NCBI GenBank assembly: GCA_023399595.1
Contig: JAEWOR010000054.1
Location: 124,001-188,000 of the forward strand
Direction: 5' to 3'
DNA length: 64,000 bases
Source of the DNA: Bacteroidota bacterium
GTDB lineage: Bacteria; Bacteroidota; Bacteroidia; Flavobacteriales; Weeksellaceae
Shown here: positions 28,215 through 35,872 of the stretch, one piece after another
Layout of the letters: each line of letters begins with the position of its first letter
Numbering within the stretch: the stretch's first letter is position 1
Program-made: the position numbers and the translations under genes
Notes under the pieces: model-generated
What the model was told of the DNA's origin: nothing
What the model saw: only the letters and a program-made list of their open reading frames with translations
The model's database searches: none

Positions 28215-28716
28215 AAAATTTAATCCAAATAAGCCACAATAAAACTACACTTCCGTAAATAGCTGCCGGAAAAACATAATCATGAAACATTTTTTGGTAT
28301 TGAGGATGCGTGTGTGTTACAATATTTAAGCCTGCAATTCGTAAAACATTCATTATATGCAGAAAAACAAGTCCTACAATGGAGAAGATGAAAGTTTTTC
28401 GCCCTTTGTAAAAAGCGAAAACAAATGCTAAAAATAAAATCATTACAGAAATTGCATTACAGCCTTCCACCATTCTAGAAACATAGTTGTTCACTACATA
28501 GTACCAAACTTGTAAATTGGGAATATCGTCATAAAGTAAGGTTTTATAACCCAAAAATTCTTGTACACTTTTCACCTGAAGAGCAACCCATCTGGAAAAA
28601 GGATCCAATCCAGCGTTTTGAGATTCATTTAAATAAAACTGATATCCCAACAACAATACAACATATATCACCACGAAACGCAGTAAAATTGCCAAAATAG
28701 GTTTAAATTCCTTCAT
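28189..28716 (-). CDS. xrtF: Exosortase family protein XrtF
   Basis: Integral membrane transpeptidase-like protein of 175 residues with about five membrane segments. The exosortase/archaeosortase catalytic set is present: Cys86 in VEGCNAIS, Arg126 in NVLRIAGL and His145 in MFHDYVF. Exosortases recognise a C-terminal tripartite signal (motif, hydrophobic segment, basic cluster) and process the protein at the cell envelope; targets of the F type are not assigned. No protein in the window carries an obvious matching C-terminal signal. The start at 28716 lies 4 bases after a TATCTTTG element. Confidence 0.92.
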   Translation of the reverse strand: MKEFKPILAILLRFVVIYVVLLLGYQFYLNESQNAGLDPFSRWVALQVKSVQEFLGYKTLLYDDIPNLQVWYYVVNNYVSRMVEGCNAISVMILFLAFVFAFYKGRKTFIFSIVGLVFLHIMNVLRIAGLNIVTHTHPQYQKMFHDYVFPAAIYGSVVLLWLIWIKFFAIKNETA

Positions 28717-28720
28717 TCAA

Positions 28721-28728
28721 CAAAGATA
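28721..28728 (-). promoter_or_regulatory. -7 promoter element of xrtF
   Basis: On the minus strand TATCTTTG is followed by TTGA and then the xrtF ATG, predicting a leaderless message. It is divergent from the element at 28748-28755. Confidence 0.5.
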
Positions 28729-28747
28729 AAAAATTAACTCAATTTAG

Positions 28748-28755
28748 TATCTTTG
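28748..28755 (+). promoter_or_regulatory. -7 promoter element of the AmgK-like gene
   Basis: TATCTTTG ends 7 bases before the first ATG (28763) and 10 before the second (28766). It predicts a leader of only 0-5 bases for the amino-sugar operon. Confidence 0.5.
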
Positions 28756-28762
28756 TTACTTC

Positions 28763-29782
28763 ATGATGAATACAGAAGAAATACAATCTTTTTTTGAAAG
28801 AAGTCTTCGTGCATCTGCTACAGAGTGGATTGCACTTCCGCAAAGTGGTTCTGCAAGAAGAAATTTTATAGCTTCTATTTCTGAGCGTAAATTTGTGATT
28901 ACCTTTAATGATAACGTTACAGAAAATGAAGTTTTTTTTTATTTTTCTGAAATTTTTTCTCAAAATAATCTCAATACACCACAGATAATTGCATTTTCTG
29001 AGGATAGAAAGGTTTATATTCAAGATTTTTTAGGAGAAAATACACTTTCCGAAGTTATTTCTAAAGAAAATTTGAACTTTAGACTTAGAGATTTGGTTAA
29101 GAAAACTCTAGATCGGCTTTATACATTGCAAATTAAAACTTTGGGAAAAGTTGATTTCACTAAAACTTTTGAGTACGAAACCTACAACCAGCTTCCTATT
29201 TTGCACGATTTATTTTATTTTAAAAACTTCATGATAGATGTATTGGAAATAGAATATCATAAATCTTCTCTTCTTAAAGAATTTATGCAAATTTGTACTA
29301 ATGTGGAAGCTTTACAACCAAGAGGTTTAATGATCAGAGATTTCCAAGCGAGAAATATTATGGTGAACGAAAAAGATGAGGTTTTTTTCATCGATTATCA
29401 AGGAGCAATGGAAGGACCATTAATGTATGATGTAATCTCCTTTTTGTTCCAAGCGAAAGCCAATTTCCCTAAAGAGTTGAAAAATGAAATGTTGGAATAT
29501 TATATTTCTTTATTTAAAAATCCAGAATTAGAACTTCAACTAAAAGCTTCGGTGAATTGGTTGAAATTGATGAGGTTTTTGCAAGTTCTTGGAGCTTATG
29601 GCTTTAGAGGACTCATTCAAAGGAAACCACACTTTTTACAAAGTATTCATCAAGGAATTAAAAATATCTCAGACTTTACTCAAGATTGGAAAGAAATTCA
29701 AAACTTTCCAGAACTCGAAAAAGTAATTAAAAGCCTTGTTCTCGCCGAGAAAGAAAATAAAATAAATCAATTCATTCAATAA
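28763..29782 (+). CDS. Sugar kinase of the aminoglycoside-phosphotransferase fold, AmgK-like
   Basis: A 339-residue kinase. The catalytic loop reads LMIRDFQARNIMV (near residue 190) and the metal loop VFFIDYQGAMEGPLMYDVISF, which is the pattern of AmgK, the anomeric kinase that phosphorylates MurNAc and GlcNAc at C1 in the Pseudomonas cell-wall salvage pathway. The N-lobe contains PQSGSARRNFI. Its neighbours, a RapZ C-terminal domain protein and a MurU-like nucleotidyltransferase, support the same pathway. Start could be 28763 or 28766 (ATGATG). Substrate assignment is inference from motif and context. Confidence 0.8.
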   Translation: MMNTEEIQSFFERSLRASATEWIALPQSGSARRNFIASISERKFVITFNDNVTENEVFFYFSEIFSQNNLNTPQIIAFSEDRKVYIQDFLGENTLSEVISKENLNFRLRDLVKKTLDRLYTLQIKTLGKVDFTKTFEYETYNQLPILHDLFYFKNFMIDVLEIEYHKSSLLKEFMQICTNVEALQPRGLMIRDFQARNIMVNEKDEVFFIDYQGAMEGPLMYDVISFLFQAKANFPKELKNEMLEYYISLFKNPELELQLKASVNWLKLMRFLQVLGAYGFRGLIQRKPHFLQSIHQGIKNISDFTQDWKEIQNFPELEKVIKSLVLAEKENKINQFIQ

Positions 29783-29792
29783 AATATACCCA

Positions 29793-30197
29793 ATGTTACA
29801 TATAGATATTCATAGTTTTTCATATAAAAAGGGAGGAATTCCCAAAGATGATTCTGGAAATGGAGGTGGTTTTGCATTTGATTGCAGAGGAATTCTTAAC
29901 CCTGGAAGAATTGAAGAATATAAAATTTTAACAGGAAAAGATATTTCGGTTCAGGAATATTTAGAAGAGAAAACTGAAATGCCTAAATTTTTAGAACTTA
30001 TTAAAAATTTGGTGTCCATTTCCATAGATGATTATTTGGAAAGAGGATTTGAACATCTTCAAATTAATTTTGGATGTACGGGAGGACAACACCGCTCTGT
30101 TTATTCTGCTGTAAAAATTGCCGAATTTATTAAAGAAAAATATCCTCAAACAGAAGTATCTGTACACCATGACGAACAACCACAACTGAATCATTAG
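29793..30197 (+). CDS. Stand-alone RapZ C-terminal domain protein
   Basis: A 134-residue protein matching only the C-terminal half of RapZ (the E. coli GlcN6P-sensing RNA adapter): HSFSYKKGGIP at the N-terminus, DCRGILNPGR, and the ligand-binding loop FGCTGGQHRSVYSA near residue 90. The N-terminal P-loop kinase half is absent, and there is no gap in which it could have been lost. In E. coli this domain binds glucosamine-6-phosphate. Placed 10 bases after an AmgK-like gene, it may sense or handle an amino-sugar phosphate. The function here is unproven. Confidence 0.85.
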   Translation: MLHIDIHSFSYKKGGIPKDDSGNGGGFAFDCRGILNPGRIEEYKILTGKDISVQEYLEEKTEMPKFLELIKNLVSISIDDYLERGFEHLQINFGCTGGQHRSVYSAVKIAEFIKEKYPQTEVSVHHDEQPQLNH

Positions 30198-30305
30198 TCG
30201 TAAGTGATTAGTAATGGGTAATTAGTAATACTAAATAATACTTATAATGTATTAAATTTACTGATTACCTATGACCTATTATTCATTGCCCAATATTTAT
30301 AAAAC
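30198..30305. repeat. Imperfect palindromic intergenic spacer (TTAGTAAT-type)
   Basis: The spacer holds short near-repeats (GATTAGTAATGGGTAATTAGTAATA). On the other side of a central AT-rich part lies an approximately complementary arm (TTACTGATTACC ... TTCATTGCCCAAT). It has no coding frame and no T-tailed hairpin. Similar word-like spacers occur at 35.8, 45.7, 58.7 and 59.1 kb. Confidence 0.5.
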
Positions 30306-31019
30306 ATGAAAGCACTAATTTTTGCTGCAGGAAAAGGAACACGTTTAAAACCTTTTACCGATCATCATCCTAAAGCTTTGGCTAAAGTGAATGGAATTCC
30401 CTTGCTTGAGAGAAATATAAAGTATTTAATGAGCTTCGGAATTAATGATTTTGTGGTGAATGTGCATCATTTTGGTGAGCAAATAATCGATTTTCTTAAA
30501 CTGAATAATAATTTCAACTGTAATATTGAAATCTCAGACGAAAGTTTAGAATTACTGGAAACTGGAGGAGGTTTGGTTTTTGCAAGAAAGTTTTTAGATT
30601 TTGATGAAGATTTTCTCATTATGAATGCAGATATCCTTACCGACTTAGATATTAATGAGCTGGTAAAATACCATACAAAGAAAAAAGATTTAATAACTTT
30701 GGCTGTATCAGAGAGGGAAAGCTCAAGGAAACTTCTTTTTAATGATGATATGGTGCTGAAAGGATGGATGAATGTGCAGTCTGGAGAACAGAGATTAGCT
30801 GAATTTAATAAAGCTTTTAAACCTTATGCTTTTAGCGGAATTCATTGCATCAACCCTGAAATTTTTGATAAGATAAAAAGAACTGGTAAATTTTCTATTA
30901 TGGAAGAATACCTTGATCTTATGCAAACAGAAGAGATTCACGGTTATATACACCAAAGTAAATTAATAGACGTTGGAAAACCTCACTCTATAATTGAAGC
31001 TGAAAAATATTTTAAATAA
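30306..31019 (+). CDS. Nucleotidyltransferase, MurU-like
   Basis: A 237-residue sugar-1-phosphate nucleotidyltransferase. The signature AAGKGTRLKPFTDHHPKAL at residues 6-24 binds NTP, and IMNADILTD (near 105) supplies the metal-binding Asp. The short length without a left-handed helix domain fits MurU, which makes UDP-MurNAc from MurNAc-1-phosphate, rather than bifunctional GlmU. With the AmgK-like kinase upstream it forms a two-step salvage route. The stop overlaps the next gene's ATG (TAATG). Confidence 0.83.
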   Translation: MKALIFAAGKGTRLKPFTDHHPKALAKVNGIPLLERNIKYLMSFGINDFVVNVHHFGEQIIDFLKLNNNFNCNIEISDESLELLETGGGLVFARKFLDFDEDFLIMNADILTDLDINELVKYHTKKKDLITLAVSERESSRKLLFNDDMVLKGWMNVQSGEQRLAEFNKAFKPYAFSGIHCINPEIFDKIKRTGKFSIMEEYLDLMQTEEIHGYIHQSKLIDVGKPHSIIEAEKYFK

Positions 31020-31762
31020 TGCAACATAAAGATAATATTGAAAATAACAATATTTTAGATCCTCAAGAAAAGAAACTTCACAATAGTTTCAGACAAAAAA
31101 CTTGGGACGAAACTATTACCAAAGACAGCTGGATGATTTTTAAATTAATGGCTGAGTTTGTGGATGGCTATGAAAAATTGGCCAAAATTGGTCCTTGTGT
31201 TTCTATTTTTGGTTCTGCTAGATTAAAGCCAGATAACAAATACTACAAAATGGCGGTGGAAATTGCTGAGAAAATTACGAAAATAGGATTCGGAGTGATT
31301 ACGGGTGGAGGTCCTGGAATTATGGAAGCTGGAAATAAAGGAGCTCACAATGCATTAGGAAAATCCATTGGTCTCAATATAGAACTTCCTTTTGAGCAAC
31401 ATTTTAATCCTTATATTGATAAGGCTTATTCCATGGATTTTGACTACTTTTTTGTGAGAAAAGTAATGTTTGTAAAATACTCTCAAGGTTTTATTGTAAT
31501 GCCTGGAGGTTTTGGAACTTTGGACGAGCTTATGGAAGCTATAACTCTTATTCAAACCAAAAAAATTGGTAGGTTTCCGATTGTTTTAGTAGGTTCTGAA
31601 TTTTGGGGAGGCTTGTTAGATTGGTTTAAAACAACTTTAGTTAATGAAGGAATGATTCATGAAGAAGATCTTAATTTATATAGAATTGTAGATACTGCAG
31701 ATGAAGCAGTGGCACATATTAAGGCATTTTATGATAAATATTCTGTTAATGTAAACTTCTAA
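31019..31762 (+). CDS. LOG family protein (TIGR00730, nucleoside-monophosphate phosphoribohydrolase type)
   Basis: A 247-residue Rossmann-fold protein with SIFGSARLKPD, GGGPGIMEAGNKGA (near 100) and MPGGFGTLDELMEA (near 160), the paired motifs of the LOG/cytokinin-activating family that cleave ribose-5-phosphate from (modified) purine nucleotides. Bacterial members are also annotated as AMP nucleosidase-like or lysine-decarboxylase-like; the latter name is a historical error. It overlaps the MurU-like stop by one base, so it is translationally coupled, although a link to sugar salvage is not obvious. Confidence 0.88.
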   Translation: MQHKDNIENNNILDPQEKKLHNSFRQKTWDETITKDSWMIFKLMAEFVDGYEKLAKIGPCVSIFGSARLKPDNKYYKMAVEIAEKITKIGFGVITGGGPGIMEAGNKGAHNALGKSIGLNIELPFEQHFNPYIDKAYSMDFDYFFVRKVMFVKYSQGFIVMPGGFGTLDELMEAITLIQTKKIGRFPIVLVGSEFWGGLLDWFKTTLVNEGMIHEEDLNLYRIVDTADEAVAHIKAFYDKYSVNVNF

Positions 31763-31808
31763 TTGGCATAGAAGTTGTGAATGTTTATTTAAAATTAATT
31801 TAAAGAAA

Positions 31809-32279
31809 ATGAAAAAATATTTATATATCACAGGAATTTTAACACTTTTTGTAATGATGAGTTTTGGTATTATGGACTTTTTCTCATCAATGACAAAAGT
31901 AGATTATATTGAGGGTACTAAAACTTTAAAGTTTACTACTAAACTCAATACCAAACATATTTCGGATGCTGTAAAAATAAATCCCAATACTGCTGGTTTT
32001 GAGGCTGAGGTAAAAAAGTATGTTAATAACAATTTTGATGTATTTGTAAATGGAGTCAATAAAAATTTAACTTTTACCGGTAGCCAAGTGAATGGTGAAA
32101 CCGTTTGGGTGTATTTTGAAGCAACTGGAGTTTCCGAAATCAATTCATTGAAAATTAAAAATACTTTGTTGTTGTCGCAATTTCCTAAGCAGGTTAATTT
32201 AGTGAATATAGCTTACAAAGGAAGTCAAAAGACCATGAATTTTCAGCGTGGAAAAGAAGTAAATGAAGTGAGTTTTTAA
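31809..32279 (+). CDS. DUF6702 family exported protein
   Basis: A 156-residue protein with an N-terminal hydrophobic signal (about 5-25). Its body matches the short DUF6702 proteins of Flavobacteriia: a duplicated beta-rich layout with KTLKFTTKLNTKHISDAV, NNFDVFVNGV and VWVYFEATGV. Function unknown; it is probably periplasmic. It lies 46 bases after the LOG gene and is followed by a hairpin terminator. Confidence 0.72.
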   Translation: MKKYLYITGILTLFVMMSFGIMDFFSSMTKVDYIEGTKTLKFTTKLNTKHISDAVKINPNTAGFEAEVKKYVNNNFDVFVNGVNKNLTFTGSQVNGETVWVYFEATGVSEINSLKIKNTLLLSQFPKQVNLVNIAYKGSQKTMNFQRGKEVNEVSF

Positions 32280-32305
32280 AAAAAATAGTAAAATATTTAA
32301 AAGCT

Positions 32306-32340
32306 GTGAGTTCAGATTTTTCTGAACTCATTTTCTTTCT
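32306..32340 (+). terminator. Terminator of the DUF6702 gene
   Basis: GAGTTCAGA / TCTGAACTC stem with a T-rich loop, followed by a T-rich tail. Confidence 0.75.
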
Positions 32341-32432
32341 ACTTTATTCATCAATAAATTTTGAAATGAAAACTGTAGATTTAGTTTGGTTTTTTTTAAT
32401 AAAGTTGTACAAAGCTGATTTTAGCTAGGTGT

Positions 32433-32475
32433 AAAAAAGTTTCGGGAAAGCCAAAGGCTTTCCCGAAACTTTTTT
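32433..32475. terminator. Perfect 20-bp hairpin (hairpin C), terminator of trpS
   Basis: The arm at 32433-32452 pairs perfectly with 32456-32475 around AAA; the core is GTTTCGGGAAAGCC. It lies 22 bases after the trpS stop on the minus strand and is bidirectional in form (A6/T6 ends). Confidence 0.85.
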
Positions 32476-32496
32476 ATTTTCAAACAAATTGTAGGA

Positions 32497-33465
32497 TTAA
32501 TATCCTAAACTTTCTCTTACTCTTTTTAAAGTAGCTGTTGCTATTTCTTTGGTTTTCTTTGCTCCCTCTTGAAGCTTTTCTTCCAATTCATCAAGGTGAG
32601 ACATATAATAATTGAACAATTCTCTTTCCTTTTCGAAACGCGTTAAAATAAGGTTCAATAATTCTGTTTTAGCGTGTCCATAACCAAAATTACCCGCTAA
32701 ATATTTCGCTCTAAGTTCCTCCGTTTGTTCAGGAGTAGCAATGAGTTCATAAATCGCAAAAACTTTATCTGTAGAAGGATCTTTTGGTTCTTCCAAAGAT
32801 TTAGAATCTGTTTCAATGCTCATTACTTGCTTTTTAAGTTCCTTTTCAGGTAAGAAAATATTGATGATGTTCCCTCTCGATTTACTCATTTTCTGTCCAT
32901 CAACACCAGGGACATATTTGGTGTTTTCTTGTAATTCTGCACTTGGCAATACAAAAACTTCCCCCATCTGTCTATTGAATTTCTCGGCAACATCTCTTGT
33001 AATTTCCAAATGTTGAAGCTGATCTTTTCCTACAGGAACAATTTCCGCATCATACAAAAGAATATCTGCAGCCATTAAAATAGGGTAATTGAAAAGTCCA
33101 GCATTTACATCCGCCAAACGATCGGCTTTATCTTTAAAAGAATGGGCTAAAGTCAACCTCTGGAAAGGAAAAAAACAATCTAAATACCAAGTCAGTTCAC
33201 AAGTTTCAGGGATATCACTTTGTCTGTAGAAATAAGTTTTTTCAGTATCTAAACCACATGCAAGCCAAGCTGCTGCAATTTCATAAGTGTTTTGTCTTAA
33301 TTCTTTAGCATCTTTTATTTGAGTTAATGAGTGCAAGTTTGCAATAAATAAGAAAGACTCATTATTTTCTTTTTTCGATAATTCAATAGCTGGAATAATA
33401 GCTCCTAGAAGATTTCCCAAATGAGGAGTTCCCGTTGCCTGAATACCGGTAAGGATACGTGACAT
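32497..33465 (-). CDS. trpS: Tryptophanyl-tRNA synthetase
   Basis: Class I aminoacyl-tRNA synthetase charging tRNA-Trp, 322 residues. The HIGH-type motif reads TGTPHLGNLLGA (11-22) and the KMSKS loop reads GQKMSKSRGN (near residue 193). The PMAADILLYDA and VPVGKDQLQHLE segments bind Trp and the dimer partner. Not visibly regulated: no leader peptide or T-box-like structure is seen upstream. Confidence 0.97.
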   Translation of the reverse strand: MSRILTGIQATGTPHLGNLLGAIIPAIELSKKENNESFLFIANLHSLTQIKDAKELRQNTYEIAAAWLACGLDTEKTYFYRQSDIPETCELTWYLDCFFPFQRLTLAHSFKDKADRLADVNAGLFNYPILMAADILLYDAEIVPVGKDQLQHLEITRDVAEKFNRQMGEVFVLPSAELQENTKYVPGVDGQKMSKSRGNIINIFLPEKELKKQVMSIETDSKSLEEPKDPSTDKVFAIYELIATPEQTEELRAKYLAGNFGYGHAKTELLNLILTRFEKERELFNYYMSHLDELEEKLQEGAKKTKEIATATLKRVRESLGY

Positions 33466-33534
33466 TTATTTATATTTTAATTAAAAAAATTGTGAATGTA
33501 AAATTACGAAATGTGAGCTTTAGAAACCAAACTA

Positions 33535-34176
33535 TTAAGGGATGGTAATTTTTTTACCGCCATATTTTGGTTTTTTTTCAACTAAGAAATCGATGAAAAC
33601 TTTGGCTCTGGCAACATATTCGCGCATATTGGTTTTAAAACCATAATATTTATTCACATCTTTTGCATTGTAACCAAATGCTTTAATATTATGTTTGTGA
33701 GCTAGAAATACAGCTCTTTCATTGTGAAAACGTTGAGAAATAATGATGTAAGAATTCTGTCCGAAAATCTCCTTTGCTCGTACCACCGAATCTAGTGTGC
33801 GGAATCCTGCGAAATCTTCAAAAATGTGATGTTCAGGAATTCCTTTTTCAATAAGTGCAAGCTTCATATCTTCGGGTTCATTGTAATTTTTTTGAGAATT
33901 GTCTCCACTTACAATAATATCCTGAATTTTTCCAGATTTGTACAAGTCAACTGTTGCTTCAATTCGGTATTGAAAGTATAAATTGGGATATCCGTTTTGT
34001 AAAGTTTTACTAGTGCCCAATACTACACCCACTTTTTCGTTAGGAAGTTTTGATAAGTTAGATGTAACGTAATCTTCAGTTTCATTCTCAATTTTAAAAT
34101 TCGACCCCCAAATAAAAAGGGCAGAACCTATTGCTAGAATCAGTCCTAAAAGAAATATTTTTTTTACTATCTTCAT
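33535..34176 (-). CDS. SanA/YdcF/ElyC-like DUF218 membrane protein
   Basis: A 213-residue protein with one N-terminal membrane segment (about 5-25) and an extracytoplasmic DUF218 domain: VGVVLGTSKTLQNG, IIVSGDNSQ, DFAGFRTLDSVVRA and FHNERAVFLAHK are the family landmarks. E. coli SanA affects vancomycin sensitivity and envelope integrity, but the reaction of this family is not defined. It follows lspA after 28 bases on the same strand and is probably co-transcribed. Confidence 0.88.
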   Translation of the reverse strand: MKIVKKIFLLGLILAIGSALFIWGSNFKIENETEDYVTSNLSKLPNEKVGVVLGTSKTLQNGYPNLYFQYRIEATVDLYKSGKIQDIIVSGDNSQKNYNEPEDMKLALIEKGIPEHHIFEDFAGFRTLDSVVRAKEIFGQNSYIIISQRFHNERAVFLAHKHNIKAFGYNAKDVNKYYGFKTNMREYVARAKVFIDFLVEKKPKYGGKKITIP

Positions 34177-34204
34177 ACGAGTAATCGGTCAAAGTAAATG
34201 AGTT

Positions 34205-34846
34205 TTAAAAATCGAAACCGTTAGGAAAAGCTTTTTTTCTAAAAATAAATAAAAGCAAAGCTCCTACAGTAATTGCTGAATCGGCAACATTAAAGATATA
34301 TTTGAAAAACTCAATATGTTTTCCTCCAATTAACGGCCAAGATTCAGGAACATTCCAATCCACTAAAGGGAAATGAAACATATCCACAACACAACCTTTC
34401 ATAAAAGCGGAATAACCCTGTCCAAAAGAAGAGAGTTGAGAAACACCTTCATAATCAATCCAACGTCCTGCAGTGTCGCTAAAAACAGTCCCAGAATCGA
34501 AAATTAATCCGTAAAACATTCCATCAATTAAATTCCCTATTGCACCTGCAAAAACCATAGACATCGGAATCAAAAGATAATTGCTAGCTCCTTCTTTTAG
34601 CCATTTTTTAAACAGATAAATCATTCCACCAATTAATGCAATACGCACAATTACCAAGAAATATTTACCCAATAAACCACCAAAATGGAAACCATAAGCC
34701 ATCCCTGGATTTTCTACAAAAGTGAGTTTGAACCAGTTTCCTAATACGGGAATGCTTTCTCCCAATTCGAAATTAGTTTTAATGTAAAATTTTGAAACTT
34801 GATCAATTAAAAGAATTAAAAAAGTAATAACGGCTATCTTTTTCAT
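34205..34846 (-). CDS. lspA: Lipoprotein signal peptidase (signal peptidase II)
   Basis: Inner-membrane aspartyl protease that removes signal peptides from diacylated prolipoproteins. The 213 residues have four membrane segments and the catalytic aspartates Asp108 in GNLIDGMFYG and Asp189 in FNVADSAITVG; VENPGMAYG is the conserved Asn-Pro-Gly loop. A roughly 45-residue periplasmic insert (115-160), longer than in E. coli LspA, is usual in Bacteroidota. It would process the many lipoproteins here, including those of the pigment locus. The start codon overlaps the upstream stop. Confidence 0.97.
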   Translation of the reverse strand: MKKIAVITFLILLIDQVSKFYIKTNFELGESIPVLGNWFKLTFVENPGMAYGFHFGGLLGKYFLVIVRIALIGGMIYLFKKWLKEGASNYLLIPMSMVFAGAIGNLIDGMFYGLIFDSGTVFSDTAGRWIDYEGVSQLSSFGQGYSAFMKGCVVDMFHFPLVDWNVPESWPLIGGKHIEFFKYIFNVADSAITVGALLLFIFRKKAFPNGFDF

Positions 34847-35034
34847 TATAAACCTGTGTTAGGGCTGTTTTTTTGAGGTTTTGTTGCTTTATCGATTTTC
34901 TTTACGTAAATTTTTTCTTGAGTTTTAGCATTTTTGGTGTGATATCTCTCAAACTTGATATTCATGTCTCTTAGAACACTTTTTAGGGCATTCATCTCCA
35001 TAGAATTTTTTGGATATACTATTATCGATTCCAT
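34846..35034 (-). CDS. Small conserved basic protein (possibly DUF2683-like)
   Basis: A 62-residue soluble protein beginning MESIIVYPKNSMEMNALKSV, then a short helix and a Lys-rich tail. It resembles the small Bacteroidota proteins annotated DUF2683, an antitoxin-like fold, but no toxin gene adjoins. Its stop overlaps the lspA start by one base, which implies co-translation with lspA. The function is unknown and the family assignment weak. Confidence 0.55.
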   Translation of the reverse strand: MESIIVYPKNSMEMNALKSVLRDMNIKFERYHTKNAKTQEKIYVKKIDKATKPQKNSPNTGL

Positions 35035-35053
35035 TTTTTTAATATATAAGTTT

Positions 35054-35296
35054 CTATTTTTTTGAAAGTTCGTCTAGTCTTGCTTTATCTTTTGCAGACA
35101 AATCATTAAGTCCGTTTTTCCCAATTTTACTGAGAATCTGGTCTATTTCCTTCTCTCTATTTTTTTTCTCAGAATTGTACAAATCGTCAATATTGTAATT
35201 TTTATCTTTTTGTGGAGCAACTTTATTTTTGATTTCCTTTCTAAAGAAAAAACCAAAAACAGCCGCAGTAAGTAAAATAAGAATTAGAGTTTCCAT
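35054..35296 (-). CDS. Small membrane-anchored protein with DUF6576-like tail
   Basis: An 80-residue protein: one N-terminal membrane segment (3-18), a basic stretch, then EKEIDQILSKIGKNGLNDLSAKDKARLDELSK, the helical motif (DUF6576) found at the C-terminus of many flavobacterial rhomboid-type membrane proteins. Here it is free-standing with a single anchor. It sits between the DksA-like gene and lspA in a compact run. Function unknown. Confidence 0.65.
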   Translation of the reverse strand: METLILILLTAAVFGFFFRKEIKNKVAPQKDKNYNIDDLYNSEKKNREKEIDQILSKIGKNGLNDLSAKDKARLDELSKK

Positions 35297-35383
35297 ACCT
35301 CTGAAAATATAAAATGTACAAAGTATATTGTATGTATGAGATACTTTATACTTTGTACATAATATATTGCACTTTATTGAATT

Positions 35384-35764
35384 TTATCTTTGCATATTTT
35401 TCGCCTCAATGCTCAAAGTAGCATGAGGAACAGCATAAAGCCTTTCTTTAGGAATTAATTTACCGGTAACTCTGCAAATTCCGTATGTTTTGTTTTCAAT
35501 ACGGATTAAAGCATTTTTAAGGTCTCTTAAAAACTTTTCCTGTCTTCCTGCTAATATTGCATTTTGTTCTTTACTTAGAGTTTCTGCGCCTTCTTCAAAA
35601 GCTTTAAAGGTGGGCGAAGTATCATCAGTTCCATTGTTTTGGTCGTTGATAAAACTTTCATTAAGAACCAGCAAATCCCTTTCAGCTTTTGCTATTTTCT
35701 CTTGAATAATTTTTTTAAACTCCTGCAAATCTGTGTCACTGTATCGAGTTCTTTCGTCTGCCAT
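35384..35764 (-). CDS. DksA/TraR-like transcription regulator with degenerate zinc finger
   Basis: A 126-residue protein: long coiled-coil helices (about 8-85) and the C-terminal YGICRVTGKLIPKERLYAVP motif of the DksA/TraR family, which enters the RNA polymerase secondary channel. The four-Cys zinc site is reduced to one Cys (YGIC, then Thr-Gly where C-G is expected, and VPHA instead of C-x-x-C), so it probably folds without zinc, as seen in other Bacteroidota homologues. It lies between ileS and lspA, a usual Flavobacteriia arrangement. Confidence 0.88.
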   Translation of the reverse strand: MADERTRYSDTDLQEFKKIIQEKIAKAERDLLVLNESFINDQNNGTDDTSPTFKAFEEGAETLSKEQNAILAGRQEKFLRDLKNALIRIENKTYGICRVTGKLIPKERLYAVPHATLSIEAKNMQR

Positions 35765-35765
35765 A

Positions 35766-35872
35766 ATTTGTTAATTTGATAATGTGGTAATGTGATGATG
35801 TGATAATTCTGAAGTTTGATGTAAAGGATCTTCCTCACTATCTAGTTATCGCATTCTCAAATTTTCATATTC
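35766..35872. repeat. Imperfect palindromic intergenic spacer (AATGTGATAAT-type)
   Basis: The left half repeats AATGTGGTAATGTGATGATG. The right half, read in reverse complement, gives AATGTGAGAATATGAAAATT and then GAATGCGATAA, so the two arms are similar and inverted. No frame and no T tail. It separates ileS from the DksA-like gene. Confidence 0.5.

Noticed and set aside
31019..31762. Lysine decarboxylase annotation for the LOG-family gene
   Set aside because: The GGGPGIMEA and PGGFGTLDE motifs are those of nucleotide phosphoribohydrolases; no PLP-binding lysine motif exists.
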